Of a stretch of 64,000 bases of DNA, positions 50,781-60,934 are shown piece after piece. Source of the stretch: Buchnera aphidicola (Stegophylla sp.) (GTDB lineage Bacteria > Pseudomonadota > Gammaproteobacteria > Enterobacterales > Enterobacteriaceae). Where the stretch lies: contig NZ_CP032998.1 in assembly GCF_005080785.1 (NCBI RefSeq), positions 264,160 to 328,159 of the forward strand, read 5' to 3'. How positions within the stretch are numbered: the first letter of the stretch is position 1; every line of letters starts with the position of its first letter. The notes beneath the pieces were generated by a model. That model saw only the letters and a program-made list of their open reading frames with translations, made no database searches and was not told the DNA's origin. Position numbers and translations under genes: made by a program.

Positions 50781-51893
50781 ATGCGTGATATAAATAAACA
50801 AACAGATATATTCTATATGAAAAAAGCTATTCAACTAGCTAAAAAAGGTCAATATACAACTCAATCTAATCCTAATGTTGGTTGTATTATTGTCAAAAAT
50901 AATAAAATAATTGGTATAGGTTGGCATATTAAACCCAATACAAATCATGCAGAAATAAATGCTTTAAATATGGCAGGAAATTTAGCATATCAAGGCACAG
51001 CATATATTTCATTAGAACCCTGTAGCCATTTTGGAAAAACACCACCATGTTGTTATGCACTTGTTCAATCCGGAATAACTAGAATAGTAATCTCTGCTTT
51101 AGATCCAAATCCTTGCATTTCAGGAAATGGAATCAAATATTTAAAAAAATCAAATATTAAAATAACAACAGGAATTTTATTAAAACAATCAAAAAAAATC
51201 AATTATGGATTTTTTAAACGAATGCAAACCAATATACCTTGGATTCAAATTAAAATGGCTACTTCAATAGATGGTAAAATTGCTATGCATAATGGAGAAA
51301 GCAAATGGATTACTTCTCCAAAATCTATACAAGATGTACATAAATTTCGTTTATTAAGTACAGCAATCTTAAGTACTAGTCAAACAATTATGATAGACAA
51401 CCCTTTACTTACTGCTCGACCACAACAAAAAAACAAAATGAATTACCCCCAACCAATAAGAATTATAATAGACAGTAAAAATAAAATTCAACCTTATCAT
51501 AAATTTATTAATGAATTAAGTACAATTTGGTTAATAAGAATTAAAAAAGATAATAATTTTTGGCCTAATCATGTAAAACAAATTATACTACCACCATATA
51601 AAAATAAAATAAATCTCATAAAACTATTTAATTATTTAGGACAAAAAAATATTAACGCAATATGGATTGAATGCGGAGCAATATTATTTAGTAAATTATT
51701 ATATTTAAATATTATTGATGAATTAATCATATATATTGCTCCTAAAATGTTAGGACATTTATCTAAACCATTATATATTATGAATAAAAAAATAAGACTA
51801 CATGAAACTTTACAATTAAAATTTAAAACAATTAAATTTATTGGATCAGATTTAAGAATAATACTTACACCATATAAAAAAATAAATACATAA
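50781..51893 (+). CDS. ribD: Bifunctional riboflavin deaminase/reductase RibD
   Basis: Deaminates and reduces the pyrimidine intermediate after GTP cyclohydrolase II. The 370 residues hold both domains in one frame: zinc deaminase (NHAEINAL near 53-60 and PCSHFGKTPPCCYAL near 78-92) and the C-terminal reductase (KMATSIDGKIAM near 158, ESKWITS). Both functions are intact. 63 bases after ribE. Confidence 0.96.
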   Translation: MRDINKQTDIFYMKKAIQLAKKGQYTTQSNPNVGCIIVKNNKIIGIGWHIKPNTNHAEINALNMAGNLAYQGTAYISLEPCSHFGKTPPCCYALVQSGITRIVISALDPNPCISGNGIKYLKKSNIKITTGILLKQSKKINYGFFKRMQTNIPWIQIKMATSIDGKIAMHNGESKWITSPKSIQDVHKFRLLSTAILSTSQTIMIDNPLLTARPQQKNKMNYPQPIRIIIDSKNKIQPYHKFINELSTIWLIRIKKDNNFWPNHVKQIILPPYKNKINLIKLFNYLGQKNINAIWIECGAILFSKLLYLNIIDELIIYIAPKMLGHLSKPLYIMNKKIRLHETLQLKFKTIKFIGSDLRIILTPYKKINT

Positions 51894-51951
51894 ACAATAA
51901 TATATTATAGAATATTTACAATACAATTTAATATTACTATATAAAATAACT

Positions 51952-52371
51952 ATGAATATACAAACACGGAAAAAAGCAAGACAATATATTATACAAGCAT
52001 TATATTCATGGCAAATATCTAAAAATGATATTATAGATATTGAACATCAATATATGAAAAACATTAATCAACAACAAGTCGATATAACTTATTTTCATGA
52101 ATTAATTACAAAAATAACATTAAAATATCAATATTTAGATAAAATAATTAGTTTATATATTAATAGAAAATTAGAAAAAATAGATCAAATTGAAAAAGCA
52201 ATATTACGTCTTTCTTTTTATGAAATGATATATAAATTAAATATACCTAACAAAGTATTAATTAATGAAAGTATAGAATTAGCTAAACGTTTTGGATCTA
52301 AATATAGTTATAAATTCATTAACGGTGTTTTAGATAAAGCGGTAAATAACATACGATTAAAAAAAAAATAA
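51952..52371 (+). CDS. nusB: Transcription antitermination protein NusB
   Basis: With S10 forms the boxA-binding complex of rRNA antitermination. The 139 residues are the usual length: ARQYIIQALYSWQ at the N-terminus, and PNKVLINESIELAKRFGSKYSYKFINGVLDK at the C-terminus (cited by positions about 103-133). In E. coli thiL follows; here there is spacer. Confidence 0.95.
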   Translation: MNIQTRKKARQYIIQALYSWQISKNDIIDIEHQYMKNINQQQVDITYFHELITKITLKYQYLDKIISLYINRKLEKIDQIEKAILRLSFYEMIYKLNIPNKVLINESIELAKRFGSKYSYKFINGVLDKAVNNIRLKKK

Positions 52372-52777
52372 TTTAATCAATTATTATATAATATTTAATA
52401 TTATTACAAATATATTCAAATATTTATAAATACAATATATTTATAATAATATTAATATATTATACAATAAATTTTTACGAAATATAAAAAAAGATTTAAC
52501 CAAACTAAAAACAAACATAATTCCATTTTTACAACACACATTATATAGTATTATAAGTATCAAATTAAAAGTTTTTATTTTCATTTTTAAAATCATCATC
52601 AATAATATGATAATACTTTACATCAATATTATACAACTCACGATATAAAAAATCTAACACACAATATAAATGTTTTACTTACATTTTGATAAACTATAAA
52701 CAATTTACAAACATAAAAATATATTTATAATAAATAAATAAATAAAATACTTTAAAAAATTTTAAATAATACAAAAT
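52372..52777 (+). other. 406-base AT-rich spacer between nusB and tusE; no gene seen
   Basis: Low-complexity A/T sequence; no open frame with recognisable similarity and no RNA-like segment. Confidence 0.6.
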
Positions 52778-53068
52778 ATGAACAATAATAATACCCAACA
52801 AAAATGGAATACCAAATATGCTTTAAAAATTGCAAAAAAAGAAAACATTATTATGACAGAAAACCATTGGGAAATTATATATTTAATAAGAAAAATTTAT
52901 TTTAAATATAATATTAATCCTACAAATCGTATATTATTAAAAATAATAAAAAAAGAAATAGGAAATAATAAAAGTAATAATCTATATTTATTATCACTAT
53001 TCCCTCATGGTATTATTAAACAAGCAAATAAAATTGCTGGTTTACCAACAAGCACAATATGTTTATAA
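52778..53068 (+). CDS. tusE: Sulfurtransferase TusE
   Basis: Final sulfur donor to MnmA in 2-thiouridine synthesis of tRNA. The 96 residues align with E. coli TusE from about its residue 20: AKKENIIMTENHWEIIY, LYLLSLFPHGIIKQANKIAGLP and the penultimate catalytic Cys (STICL). The N-terminal 15 or so residues of the family are missing, with an in-frame stop just upstream. Together with tusA and miaB it indicates retained tRNA thiolation. Confidence 0.92.
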   Translation: MNNNNTQQKWNTKYALKIAKKENIIMTENHWEIIYLIRKIYFKYNINPTNRILLKIIKKEIGNNKSNNLYLLSLFPHGIIKQANKIAGLPTSTICL

Positions 53069-53117
53069 TATATAAATTAAATAATTAAATAATTAAATCA
53101 TACATCAAAGAATAATT

Positions 53118-53978
53118 TTAAATATATTGTAAAAAATTTAACATTAAAAAAATATTAAAAATACAAATAATTAAAATAGAAAAATAAAATAATAAACGAA
53201 AAAAAAATTTACAATTTTTAAAAAAATAACATAAAAAAGATATACATAACCAAAATATATTCAATAATGATAATACCATAATAAATTTAAAATTTACATA
53301 TTGAAAGTTGTAAAATAAACAAATTACTAAAGAAAATAATAATATATAAAAAATAATCTCCTTAATTGTTTTTTCAATTCCTTTCTTGACAGAAAAAACT
53401 GGTATTTTTGCTTTTTTATAATCTTCATAATACAAAATATAAATAGAATAGGAATGAGGTATTTGCCACAATATAAAAACTGTAAATAATAATATAGATT
53501 TTACATCAATACTATTCGATACCGAACAATATCCTACTAAAGGAGGAATTGCTCCAGATAAACTACCTACAATAGTAGAATATATAGTCTTTCTTTTCAT
53601 ATATAAACTATAAATAAAAACATAAATACAAAATCCCATTATAGATAATAATGAAGATAATATATTTACTTTAATAAATAATATACTAAATCCTAATAAT
53701 AATAACAATATACCATATATTTTAAAATATAAAATAGGAATTGACGATTGTAATAATATTCTACTTCTCGTACGAATCATATATTTATCAATATCAGTAT
53801 CAATAATATTATTAAATAAACAACCAGACGCAATCACTAATCCTGTTCCAAACACAACATAAAACAAAACATAAATATTAATATATACATATGAAGAAAA
53901 AAAACAAAATCCTCCTAATACCGATATTAAATTAGCAATAACAATACCAGGTTTAATTGATAAAAAATAATTTTTCAT
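53118..53978 (-). CDS. cyoE: Protoheme IX farnesyltransferase (heme O synthase)
   Basis: Attaches the farnesyl group to heme B, making heme O for the bo3 oxidase. Start at ATG 53978 (MKNYFLSIKPGIVIANLISV) matches E. coli; a GTG at 53999 is less likely. The 286 residues have multiple membrane helices, the prenyl-pyrophosphate motif NNIIDTDIDKYMIRTRSR near 63-80 and YSLYMKRKTIYSTIVGSLSGAIPP. Last gene of cyoABCDE, 10 bases after cyoD. Confidence 0.95.
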   Translation of the reverse strand: MKNYFLSIKPGIVIANLISVLGGFCFFSSYVYINIYVLFYVVFGTGLVIASGCLFNNIIDTDIDKYMIRTRSRILLQSSIPILYFKIYGILLLLLGFSILFIKVNILSSLLSIMGFCIYVFIYSLYMKRKTIYSTIVGSLSGAIPPLVGYCSVSNSIDVKSILLFTVFILWQIPHSYSIYILYYEDYKKAKIPVFSVKKGIEKTIKEIIFYILLFSLVICLFYNFQYVNFKFIMVLSLLNIFWLCISFLCYFFKNCKFFFRLLFYFSILIICIFNIFLMLNFLQYI

Positions 53979-53988
53979 TATTATTATA

Positions 53989-54321
53989 TTACGAACCACA
54001 CAAATTATTTTGTAAACCTTTCATAATCCAGATCGAACCTAAAACAATAATACAAATAACTATTATTGAAAAAATTAAAAAAATATAATTCCAATAATAT
54101 TTTTTAGAAAAATTTAAATGTAAAAAATATTTACAATGCACAAAAATTTGTAATAATAAAGACAATATTAGTACAATAATTAAAATTCTTTTTGAATAAC
54201 AATAATCTCTTTTCATCACCAAAAAAAAAGGAATAATAGTTAATATTAACGAAATAAAATATCCTAAGATATACATTTTAATACTACTGTTTAATGAATT
54301 ATAATTATTAATACTATTCAT
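53989..54321 (-). CDS. cyoD: Cytochrome bo3 oxidase subunit IV
   Basis: Small accessory subunit with three membrane helices. Start is ATG 54321, overlapping the cyoC stop (TAATG), which fits translational coupling. The 110 residues match E. coli: MYILGYFISLILTIIPFFLVM, LLQIFVHCKYFLHLN and VLGSIWIMKGLQNN. Confidence 0.93.
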   Translation of the reverse strand: MNSINNYNSLNSSIKMYILGYFISLILTIIPFFLVMKRDYCYSKRILIIVLILSLLLQIFVHCKYFLHLNFSKKYYWNYIFLIFSIIVICIIVLGSIWIMKGLQNNLCGS

Positions 54322-54908
54322 TATATACTTCCTAATAAATATACTATTGTAAAAACAAAAATCCAAATTATATCTAAAAAATGCCAAAACAATCCTAAAG
54401 ATAAAATACGAACATAAATTAAATATTTCAGATTACATTTTATAATTTGAAAAAATAATCCTATCATCCATAATAATCCTATAATAACATGCATACCATG
54501 TAATCCAATTAATGTAAAAAAAGCTGATAAAGAACCATCTTTTTGAGGAGATAATCCTAATCTTATCAAATGATGAAATTCATATAATTCCATAATAACA
54601 AAACACAAACCCAAAAAAAAAGTTATTATCATAAAAATATAAACAAATAATATTTTATTATATTTAAAACACAATACTGTAATTCCATAAGTAACAGAAC
54701 TAAACAATAATAAAAATGTTTCAAAAAAAATAAATTTTAAATTAAAAAATATAGAATATATTATTATATTCTTTGACATTACATAATATACAGCAAACAT
54801 AGTAGCAAAAAGTATACAATCACTCATTAAATATATCCACAAACCAAACAATTTTTTATCTACAAGATGATTATTGCTTTCTATATTATGAATATTATCT
54901 GTATTCAT
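54321..54908 (-). CDS. cyoC: Cytochrome bo3 oxidase subunit III
   Basis: Five-helix subunit III of the quinol oxidase. Start ATG 54908 follows the cyoB stop by one base with AAGGG upstream. The 195 residues contain FGLWIYLMSDCILFATMF, ETFLLLFSSVTYG, MELYEFHHLI, FFTLIGLHGMHVIIGLLWM and LFWHFLDIIWIFVFTIVYL. Confidence 0.95.
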   Translation of the reverse strand: MNTDNIHNIESNNHLVDKKLFGLWIYLMSDCILFATMFAVYYVMSKNIIIYSIFFNLKFIFFETFLLLFSSVTYGITVLCFKYNKILFVYIFMIITFFLGLCFVIMELYEFHHLIRLGLSPQKDGSLSAFFTLIGLHGMHVIIGLLWMIGLFFQIIKCNLKYLIYVRILSLGLFWHFLDIIWIFVFTIVYLLGSI

Positions 54909-54909
54909 A

Positions 54910-56877
54910 TTAACCCTTATTGTCAATCTCTAAATATTCATCTTCTATTTTTTTAATATCTTTACTTAGTATGTAATAACTATTTTCATACATGGTGTAT
55001 TTAAAAAAAATAATACATATCAATAAAAGAGATAATAAACTTATCCACCAAATATACCATACCATTGAAAAACCAAACAATAAAGATAAAAATCCTAAAA
55101 TTATTCCTAAAGAAGTATTTTTTGGCATATGAATATCATGATATACTTTATTCTGATTTGATAATGAACTTATTTGTTTTTTATACCAAAAATCGTCAAT
55201 ACTTACAACAACTGGAATATGTGCAAAATTATAAATTGGAGGAGGAGAAGGAAGAGACCATTCTAATGTTCTACCATCCCAAGGATCTCCACCAGTACGA
55301 TATATATGTCTATATTTGATAGAAATATACAATTGTATTATTTGACATAATATCCCTATAGAAATAAATATTACTCCTATTAAAGAAATCATTAACATAA
55401 AATGAAATCTTGGATCAATGTTTTGACTTAAACGACGAGTCATACCTAATAAACCTAAATAATATAAAGGCATAAAAGCCATAAAAAAACCAAATATCCA
55501 AAAATAAAAAGAACGTTTACCCCATTTTTCATCTAATGCAAAACCAAAAAATTTTGGAAACCAATATGTAATCCCTGCAAAACATCCAAATATTACACCA
55601 CCAATAATAACATTATGAAAATGAGCCACTAAAAATACACTATTATGAAGTACAAAGTCTATAGCTGGAATAGATAATAATACACCTGCCATACCCCCAA
55701 TGGTAAAAGTTATTAAAAACCCTAAAGTCCATAACATAGCAGAATGCATATGTACACGGCCTTTATACATAGTAAATAACCAATTAAATATTTTTACCCC
55801 TGTAGGAATAGCAATAATCATTGTCGTAATTCCAAAAAACGCATTAATATTAGCTCCAGACCCCATAGTAAAAAAATGATGAACCCAAACTATAAATGAT
55901 AATATAGTAATAGATATTGTAGCCCATACAAGAGATACATAACCAAACAAAGATTTTTTAGAAAATGTGGATACTATTTCTGAAAAAATACCAAAAGCTG
56001 GTAATATTAAAATATATACTTCTGGATGACCCCAAATCCATATTAAATTAATATACATCATAGCATTACCACCACAATCATTAGTAAAAAAATGAAATCC
56101 TAAATAACGATCTAAACTTAATAATATTAAAGTTAATGTTAAAACTGGAAAAGCAGAAATAATTAAAATATTAGAACATAAAGTTGTCCAAATAAAAACT
56201 GGTAATCTAAACATCTTCATACCAGGAGCGCGCATTTTTAAAATAGTAACTATAAAATTAATACCACTTAATGTTGTTCCAATACCTGATATTTGTAAAC
56301 TCCAAATCCAATAGTCAACTCCTACTCCTGGACTATATTGAATTTCAGAAAGAGGAGGATAAGATAACCATCCAGTTTGTGCAAATTCACCAATCCCTAG
56401 AGATATATTCATTAGCAATGCACCACTTGCCGTTAACCAAAAACTTAAATTATTTAAAAATGGAAATGCTACATCTCTAGAACCAATTTGTAAAGGTATA
56501 ATTAAATTCATTAATGCAATAATTAAAGGCATAGCAACAAAAAAAATCATAATAACACCATGAGCAGTAAATATCTGATCATAATGATGAGGAGGCAAAA
56601 AACCCAAATTACCCATAGAAGATAAAAATTGTTGTATACGCATCATTATTGCATCAATAAATCCTCGAAATAACATAATAAATGCTAAAATTAAATACAT
56701 AACAGAAATTTTTTTATGATCAACTGAAGTCAACCATTCTGACCATAAATACTTCCATTTTTTTAATATCGTAATTTGAAAAATAATAAATAAACTAATT
56801 AAAATAATACAAATCACAGTAACTACAATAATAGGTTCATCATACGGAATAGAATAAAACGTTAACTTGCCTAACAT
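54910..56877 (-). CDS. cyoB: Cytochrome bo3 oxidase subunit I
   Basis: Catalytic subunit reducing oxygen at the heme o3-CuB site and pumping protons. The 655 residues (E. coli 663) keep the ligands: [12 protein letters not shown] (heme b His), [15 protein letters not shown] (CuB His and the Tyr of the His-Tyr cross-link), HHFFTMG (CuB His pair) and [11 protein letters not shown] (heme ligands). Fifteen membrane helices are expected. Its 3' end abuts cyoC. Confidence 0.98.
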   Translation of the reverse strand: MLGKLTFYSIPYDEPIIVVTVICIILISLFIIFQITILKKWKYLWSEWLTSVDHKKISVMYLILAFIMLFRGFIDAIMMRIQQFLSSMGNLGFLPPHHYDQIFTAHGVIMIFFVAMPLIIALMNLIIPLQIGSRDVAFPFLNNLSFWLTASGALLMNISLGIGEFAQTGWLSYPPLSEIQYSPGVGVDYWIWSLQISGIGTTLSGINFIVTILKMRAPGMKMFRLPVFIWTTLCSNILIISAFPVLTLTLILLSLDRYLGFHFFTNDCGGNAMMYINLIWIWGHPEVYILILPAFGIFSEIVSTFSKKSLFGYVSLVWATISITILSFIVWVHHFFTMGSGANINAFFGITTMIIAIPTGVKIFNWLFTMYKGRVHMHSAMLWTLGFLITFTIGGMAGVLLSIPAIDFVLHNSVFLVAHFHNVIIGGVIFGCFAGITYWFPKFFGFALDEKWGKRSFYFWIFGFFMAFMPLYYLGLLGMTRRLSQNIDPRFHFMLMISLIGVIFISIGILCQIIQLYISIKYRHIYRTGGDPWDGRTLEWSLPSPPPIYNFAHIPVVVSIDDFWYKKQISSLSNQNKVYHDIHMPKNTSLGIILGFLSLLFGFSMVWYIWWISLLSLLLICIIFFKYTMYENSYYILSKDIKKIEDEYLEIDNKG

Positions 56878-56960
56878 TCTCTTAACTTCCTCAAAAAATT
56901 TTTAAAATCAATTACAATAATATATAAAACTAAAATTTTATATAATATACATTTAACCAA

Positions 56961-57791
56961 TTATATAGTCCGATTAATTATTCTATCAAATAACCCATTG
57001 AAAACAATAGAAAAATATTTTACTGTACAAAATTCATGCGGATTAGATAAAATCATAAATTGTTTAACATTATTTAATTTATCAATGGAATTTTGCAATT
57101 TATTCATCCATAAATAAAAAATATTATTATTCGGTACAATAAAAACATTAAATTTCATATTAGAAAAACCTAATCCATTATAATTAGCAGATAAACCATA
57201 GTATGTTCCTGGAATATTTGCAATTAAATAAAGTGTTGTCTTCATACCTGGCATAGAATAAATTTGACTACCTAAAACAGGAATAAAAAAAGAACTCATT
57301 ACAGAATACGAAGTAATATGAAAAATAATTGGAGTATTTATAGGTAATATAATTTCATTAATAGTAATAGTATTATTAGGATATATAAATAACCATTTCC
57401 AATCCAATGATACTACATCAATTACAATAGCACGATTAACAGAAGTAATCGGTTTTTTAGGATCTAAAGTATGTGATGACTGCCATGCAATCACGCCAAG
57501 AAAAACAATTATCATAATTGGAATAACCCAAATTATTGTTTCAATTTTATTTGAATGAGACCAATTTGGACAATATTCATGTTGAACATTTTTAGCATTA
57601 TACTTATAAGAAAAAAAAAAAGTCATAAAAATAACAGGTATAACAACTATTAACATAATAAAAAATGAAATAAATATTAATTTATGTTGTGCATATAATA
57701 TTTTACCTACAGGATACAAAATAGAATCACGATATCCATGCAATAAAAATATTACAATCACTAATATCATACTTTTTAACATCAAACACAT
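56961..57791 (-). CDS. cyoA: Cytochrome bo3 oxidase subunit II lacking the lipoprotein cysteine
   Basis: Subunit II with two membrane helices and a periplasmic cupredoxin-like domain without CuA, which helps bind quinol. The 276 residues align with E. coli CyoA: PNWSHSNKIETIIWVIPI, VVSLDWKWLFIYP, SFFIPVLGSQIYSMPGMKT and SANYNGLGFSNMKF. Where E. coli has the lipobox LLSGC (acylated Cys25), this protein reads LLHGY: Tyr20, codon TAT at 57732-57734. So it cannot be acylated there. The 3' acidic/His-rich tail is lost. First gene of cyoABCDE. Confidence 0.96.
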   Translation of the reverse strand: MCLMLKSMILVIVIFLLHGYRDSILYPVGKILYAQHKLIFISFFIMLIVVIPVIFMTFFFSYKYNAKNVQHEYCPNWSHSNKIETIIWVIPIMIIVFLGVIAWQSSHTLDPKKPITSVNRAIVIDVVSLDWKWLFIYPNNTITINEIILPINTPIIFHITSYSVMSSFFIPVLGSQIYSMPGMKTTLYLIANIPGTYYGLSANYNGLGFSNMKFNVFIVPNNNIFYLWMNKLQNSIDKLNNVKQFMILSNPHEFCTVKYFSIVFNGLFDRIINRTI

Positions 57792-57964
57792 TTTTTATAT
57801 CCTTAAAATATTGTAAATACATTATATATTTTATAAAATACAAATTTTTGAAATAAAATTTAAATTTTAAAATTATTATTCTTGAATTTTAATAAATAGA
57901 TTGATATCTTGATTAAATAAATAAAATTATTTTTAATAACATACAAATAATAAAAATTTAAATT

Positions 57965-58246
57965 ATGATAAAAACAATACAAAAATATTTCAAACCTAAA
58001 TATCTGAAAATCTATGATAACAGTGCATATCATAAAATAAAAAATAACAAAAAACATATTGTAATATTTATTGTTAGTAATAAATTTATTAATAAAAACT
58101 CATTGCAAAGACAAAAAAAAATGTATTTTATATTATCTAAAAAATTTAAAAATACCATTTATGCAATTTCAATGTATACATATACTACAAAAGAATGGTA
58201 CAAAAAAAAAATAAAATATATTCCAAATATAATATGTCAAAATTAA
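57965..58246 (+). CDS. bolA: BolA-family protein
   Basis: BolA-type partner of monothiol glutaredoxins in iron-sulfur metabolism. The 93 residues align with E. coli BolA: MIKTIQKYFKPKYLKIYDNS, HIVIFIVSNKFINKNSLQRQ and the signature YAISMYTYTTKEW. The usual His of the HTYT motif is Tyr (MYTYT). bolA-(tig)-clpP-clpX is the E. coli order with tig missing. Confidence 0.88.
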   Translation: MIKTIQKYFKPKYLKIYDNSAYHKIKNNKKHIVIFIVSNKFINKNSLQRQKKMYFILSKKFKNTIYAISMYTYTTKEWYKKKIKYIPNIICQN

Positions 58247-58978
58247 ATTTAATAAAATAATTAACATGATGCACACAAAATCATAAATATTTTATATTTT
58301 TTATAAAAATTAAATATAAATCAATTTTAAAAATAACATATATAAAATTACATTATAAATATTAAATATTCCATCATTGGAAATAAAATATATAAATTAT
58401 ACTAACAAATCATATTATATATCAATAAATATTGAATAACTTATATATTTCTAAAAAACATAAAATAAATAGTAAAAATATCAATTAAATATATTTTAAA
58501 AATATGAAAATCGATAAAAATAATATATAATCTATTAAAAATATAAAATATAATTTTAAAATTAATAAATATAATCTATTTATATTATATTTTTATTAAA
58601 AATATATTATAAATAAATTATATAAAATAATATTTATACTATAAATAAAATAATATCTAAATATTATTATACAATATACAAAGTAATATTGATATTTATA
58701 TACTATATAAAAAAAATAAAAAATTTAACCTAAAACTCATAAATACCATTCAAAATAACACATTAAATATTAGTTCTTCTTAATTCTTTTAATACAACAC
58801 CATTATAATCAAAATAAAATATATTATTAAAAATCATAAATTATATAACCTAATATTGAATTATATAAAATAAATACAATATATTCTTCCATTTTAGAAC
58901 TATTTATCACAAATTTTATTTAATATATTATATATTATTTATATAATATCATTAAAATTATTTCCAATAAGAATAATT
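58247..58978 (+). other. 732-base AT-rich spacer between bolA and clpP; no gene seen
   Basis: tig (trigger factor, about 1.3 kb) occupies this place in E. coli. No trigger-factor sequence can be recognised in any frame. It should also hold the clpP promoter, but AT richness hides it. Confidence 0.6.
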
Positions 58979-59611
58979 ATGTTATATAAAAATAAAAAAA
59001 TATTTACAAACCCTATAAATTTAATTCCTACAGTTATCGAAAAAACTGAACAAGGAGAACGTGCATACGATATATATTCACGTTTATTACAAGAAAGAAT
59101 TATTTTTATTACTGGAAACATAGAAGATAATATGTCGAATATTATTATTGCACAAATACTTTTTTTAGAGTCCCAAAATCCTAATAAAGATATATTTCTA
59201 TATATCAACTCGCCTGGAGGAATCATTACAGCAGGATTATCAATTTATGATACTATGCAATTTGTTACTCCAGATATAAACACTATTTGTGTTGGCCAAT
59301 CATGTTCAATGGCTGCAATACTATTATGTGCTGGCACGAAAGGTAAAAGATTCTGTTTAAATCATGCTCAAGTTATGATTCATCAACCATTAGGACAATA
59401 TCAAGGTACAGCATCAGACATTGAGATCCATACATACGAAATTCTAAAAATGAAAAAAAAAATAAATCAAATTATATCTTATCATACTGGACAGGCAATA
59501 AAAAAAATTGAACAAGATACAGAACGAGATCATTTTTTAAATGCTCAAGAATCTATAAAATATGGATTAGTAGACTCTATATTGCAATCTAGAAAAACAA
59601 TAAAATTATAA
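58979..59611 (+). CDS. clpP: ClpP protease subunit
   Basis: Serine protease of the ClpXP complex. The 210 residues are full length (E. coli 207): [11 protein letters not shown] near 77-87, catalytic Ser110 in [11 protein letters not shown], His135 in MIHQPLGQ and Asp184 in TERDHFLNA. clpX follows after 75 bases. With lon absent from its usual place, ClpXP and FtsH are likely the main regulated proteases. Confidence 0.97.
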   Translation: MLYKNKKIFTNPINLIPTVIEKTEQGERAYDIYSRLLQERIIFITGNIEDNMSNIIIAQILFLESQNPNKDIFLYINSPGGIITAGLSIYDTMQFVTPDINTICVGQSCSMAAILLCAGTKGKRFCLNHAQVMIHQPLGQYQGTASDIEIHTYEILKMKKKINQIISYHTGQAIKKIEQDTERDHFLNAQESIKYGLVDSILQSRKTIKL

Positions 59612-59686
59612 ATATTCACATAACAAACATTATAATAATATGAATTGTAAATACTCAAACATATAATCAATATAGGATAATAATAT

Positions 59687-60934
59687 ATGGAAGATAATAA
59701 AAAAAACAATAAATTTTCATGTTCATTTTGCCAAAAAAACTATAAAAAAAAAAAAATAATATCAGGACAATCATCAGTATATATATGTAATCAATGCGTA
59801 CAAATATGTTTTAAAATTATTAATGAAAACAAATTAAATATCAACTATAAAACACAATTAAACAATATACCTAAACCTAAAGAAATACACGAATATCTTA
59901 ATAAATATATTATAGGTCAACAATCCGCTAAAAAAGTATTATCTGTAGCAGTTTATAATCATTATAAACGTCTTATACATTCATACAATAACAAAAAAAA
60001 TATTCAACTAGAAAAAAGTAATATATTATTAATTGGGCCTACAGGAAGTGGAAAAACTTTATTAGCAACAACATTAGCAAAGCTACTTAATATTCCTTTT
60101 GCTATAGCAGACGCTACATCATTAACTGAAGCAGGTTATGTAGGAGAAGATGTTGAAACTATTATTCAAAAACTGTTGCGTAAATGTAATTATCAAACAT
60201 CCATAGCAGAAACAGGTATTATATATATTGACGAAATTGATAAAATATCTAAAAAATCTAACAATTTATCTATTACTAGAGATGTTTCAGGTGAAGGAGT
60301 ACAACAAGCACTATTAAAACTTATAGAAGGTACAGTATCATCTATTCCTATACATGGAACACGAAAACATCCTCAACAAGAATGTTTATATGTCGATACT
60401 TCAAAAATATTATTTATATGTGGTGGAACATTTTCTGGTCTAGATAAAATTATTTATCAAAGATTAAAAAACAAAACAAATATTGGATTCAATGCTAAAA
60501 TTGAAAAAGATAATTTAATGAAAAATCCCAATATTTTCCTTAAACAAGTAGAATCAACAGACTTAATTAAATTTGGATTAATTCCAGAATTTATAGGACG
60601 TCTACCAATCATCGTTACATTAGATAATGTTAATGAAAATATGTTATACCAAATATTATCGAAACCTAAAAATGCACTTATTAAACAATACCAACAAATA
60701 TTCTATTTTGAAAAAATAAAATTAATATTTGAAGACCATGCAATTAAAGAAATTGCAAAAAAAACATTAAAAAATAAAACAGGTGCTCGGGGATTACGAA
60801 CAATATTAGAAAATATTTTGTTAGATACCATGTATGAGTTACCTTCTATGCAAAACGTAAAAAAAATATTAATTACAAAAAAAACAATTACAAATAATAT
60901 AAAACCAACAATAACGTATAAAAATAATAAATAA
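59687..60934 (+). CDS. clpX: ClpX unfoldase
   Basis: AAA+ unfoldase feeding ClpP. The 415 residues have the zinc-binding domain (Cys12, Cys15, Cys34, Cys37), Walker A GPTGSGKT (117-124), pore loop EAGYVGEDV, Walker [11 protein letters not shown], the ClpP-docking IGF loop (NIGFNAK near 265) and the sensor-2 [11 protein letters not shown] 13-A tract (near 59744-59756) codes Lys in frame. The SspB/tmRNA partners are not in this window. Confidence 0.97.
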   Translation: MEDNKKNNKFSCSFCQKNYKKKKIISGQSSVYICNQCVQICFKIINENKLNINYKTQLNNIPKPKEIHEYLNKYIIGQQSAKKVLSVAVYNHYKRLIHSYNNKKNIQLEKSNILLIGPTGSGKTLLATTLAKLLNIPFAIADATSLTEAGYVGEDVETIIQKLLRKCNYQTSIAETGIIYIDEIDKISKKSNNLSITRDVSGEGVQQALLKLIEGTVSSIPIHGTRKHPQQECLYVDTSKILFICGGTFSGLDKIIYQRLKNKTNIGFNAKIEKDNLMKNPNIFLKQVESTDLIKFGLIPEFIGRLPIIVTLDNVNENMLYQILSKPKNALIKQYQQIFYFEKIKLIFEDHAIKEIAKKTLKNKTGARGLRTILENILLDTMYELPSMQNVKKILITKKTITNNIKPTITYKNNK

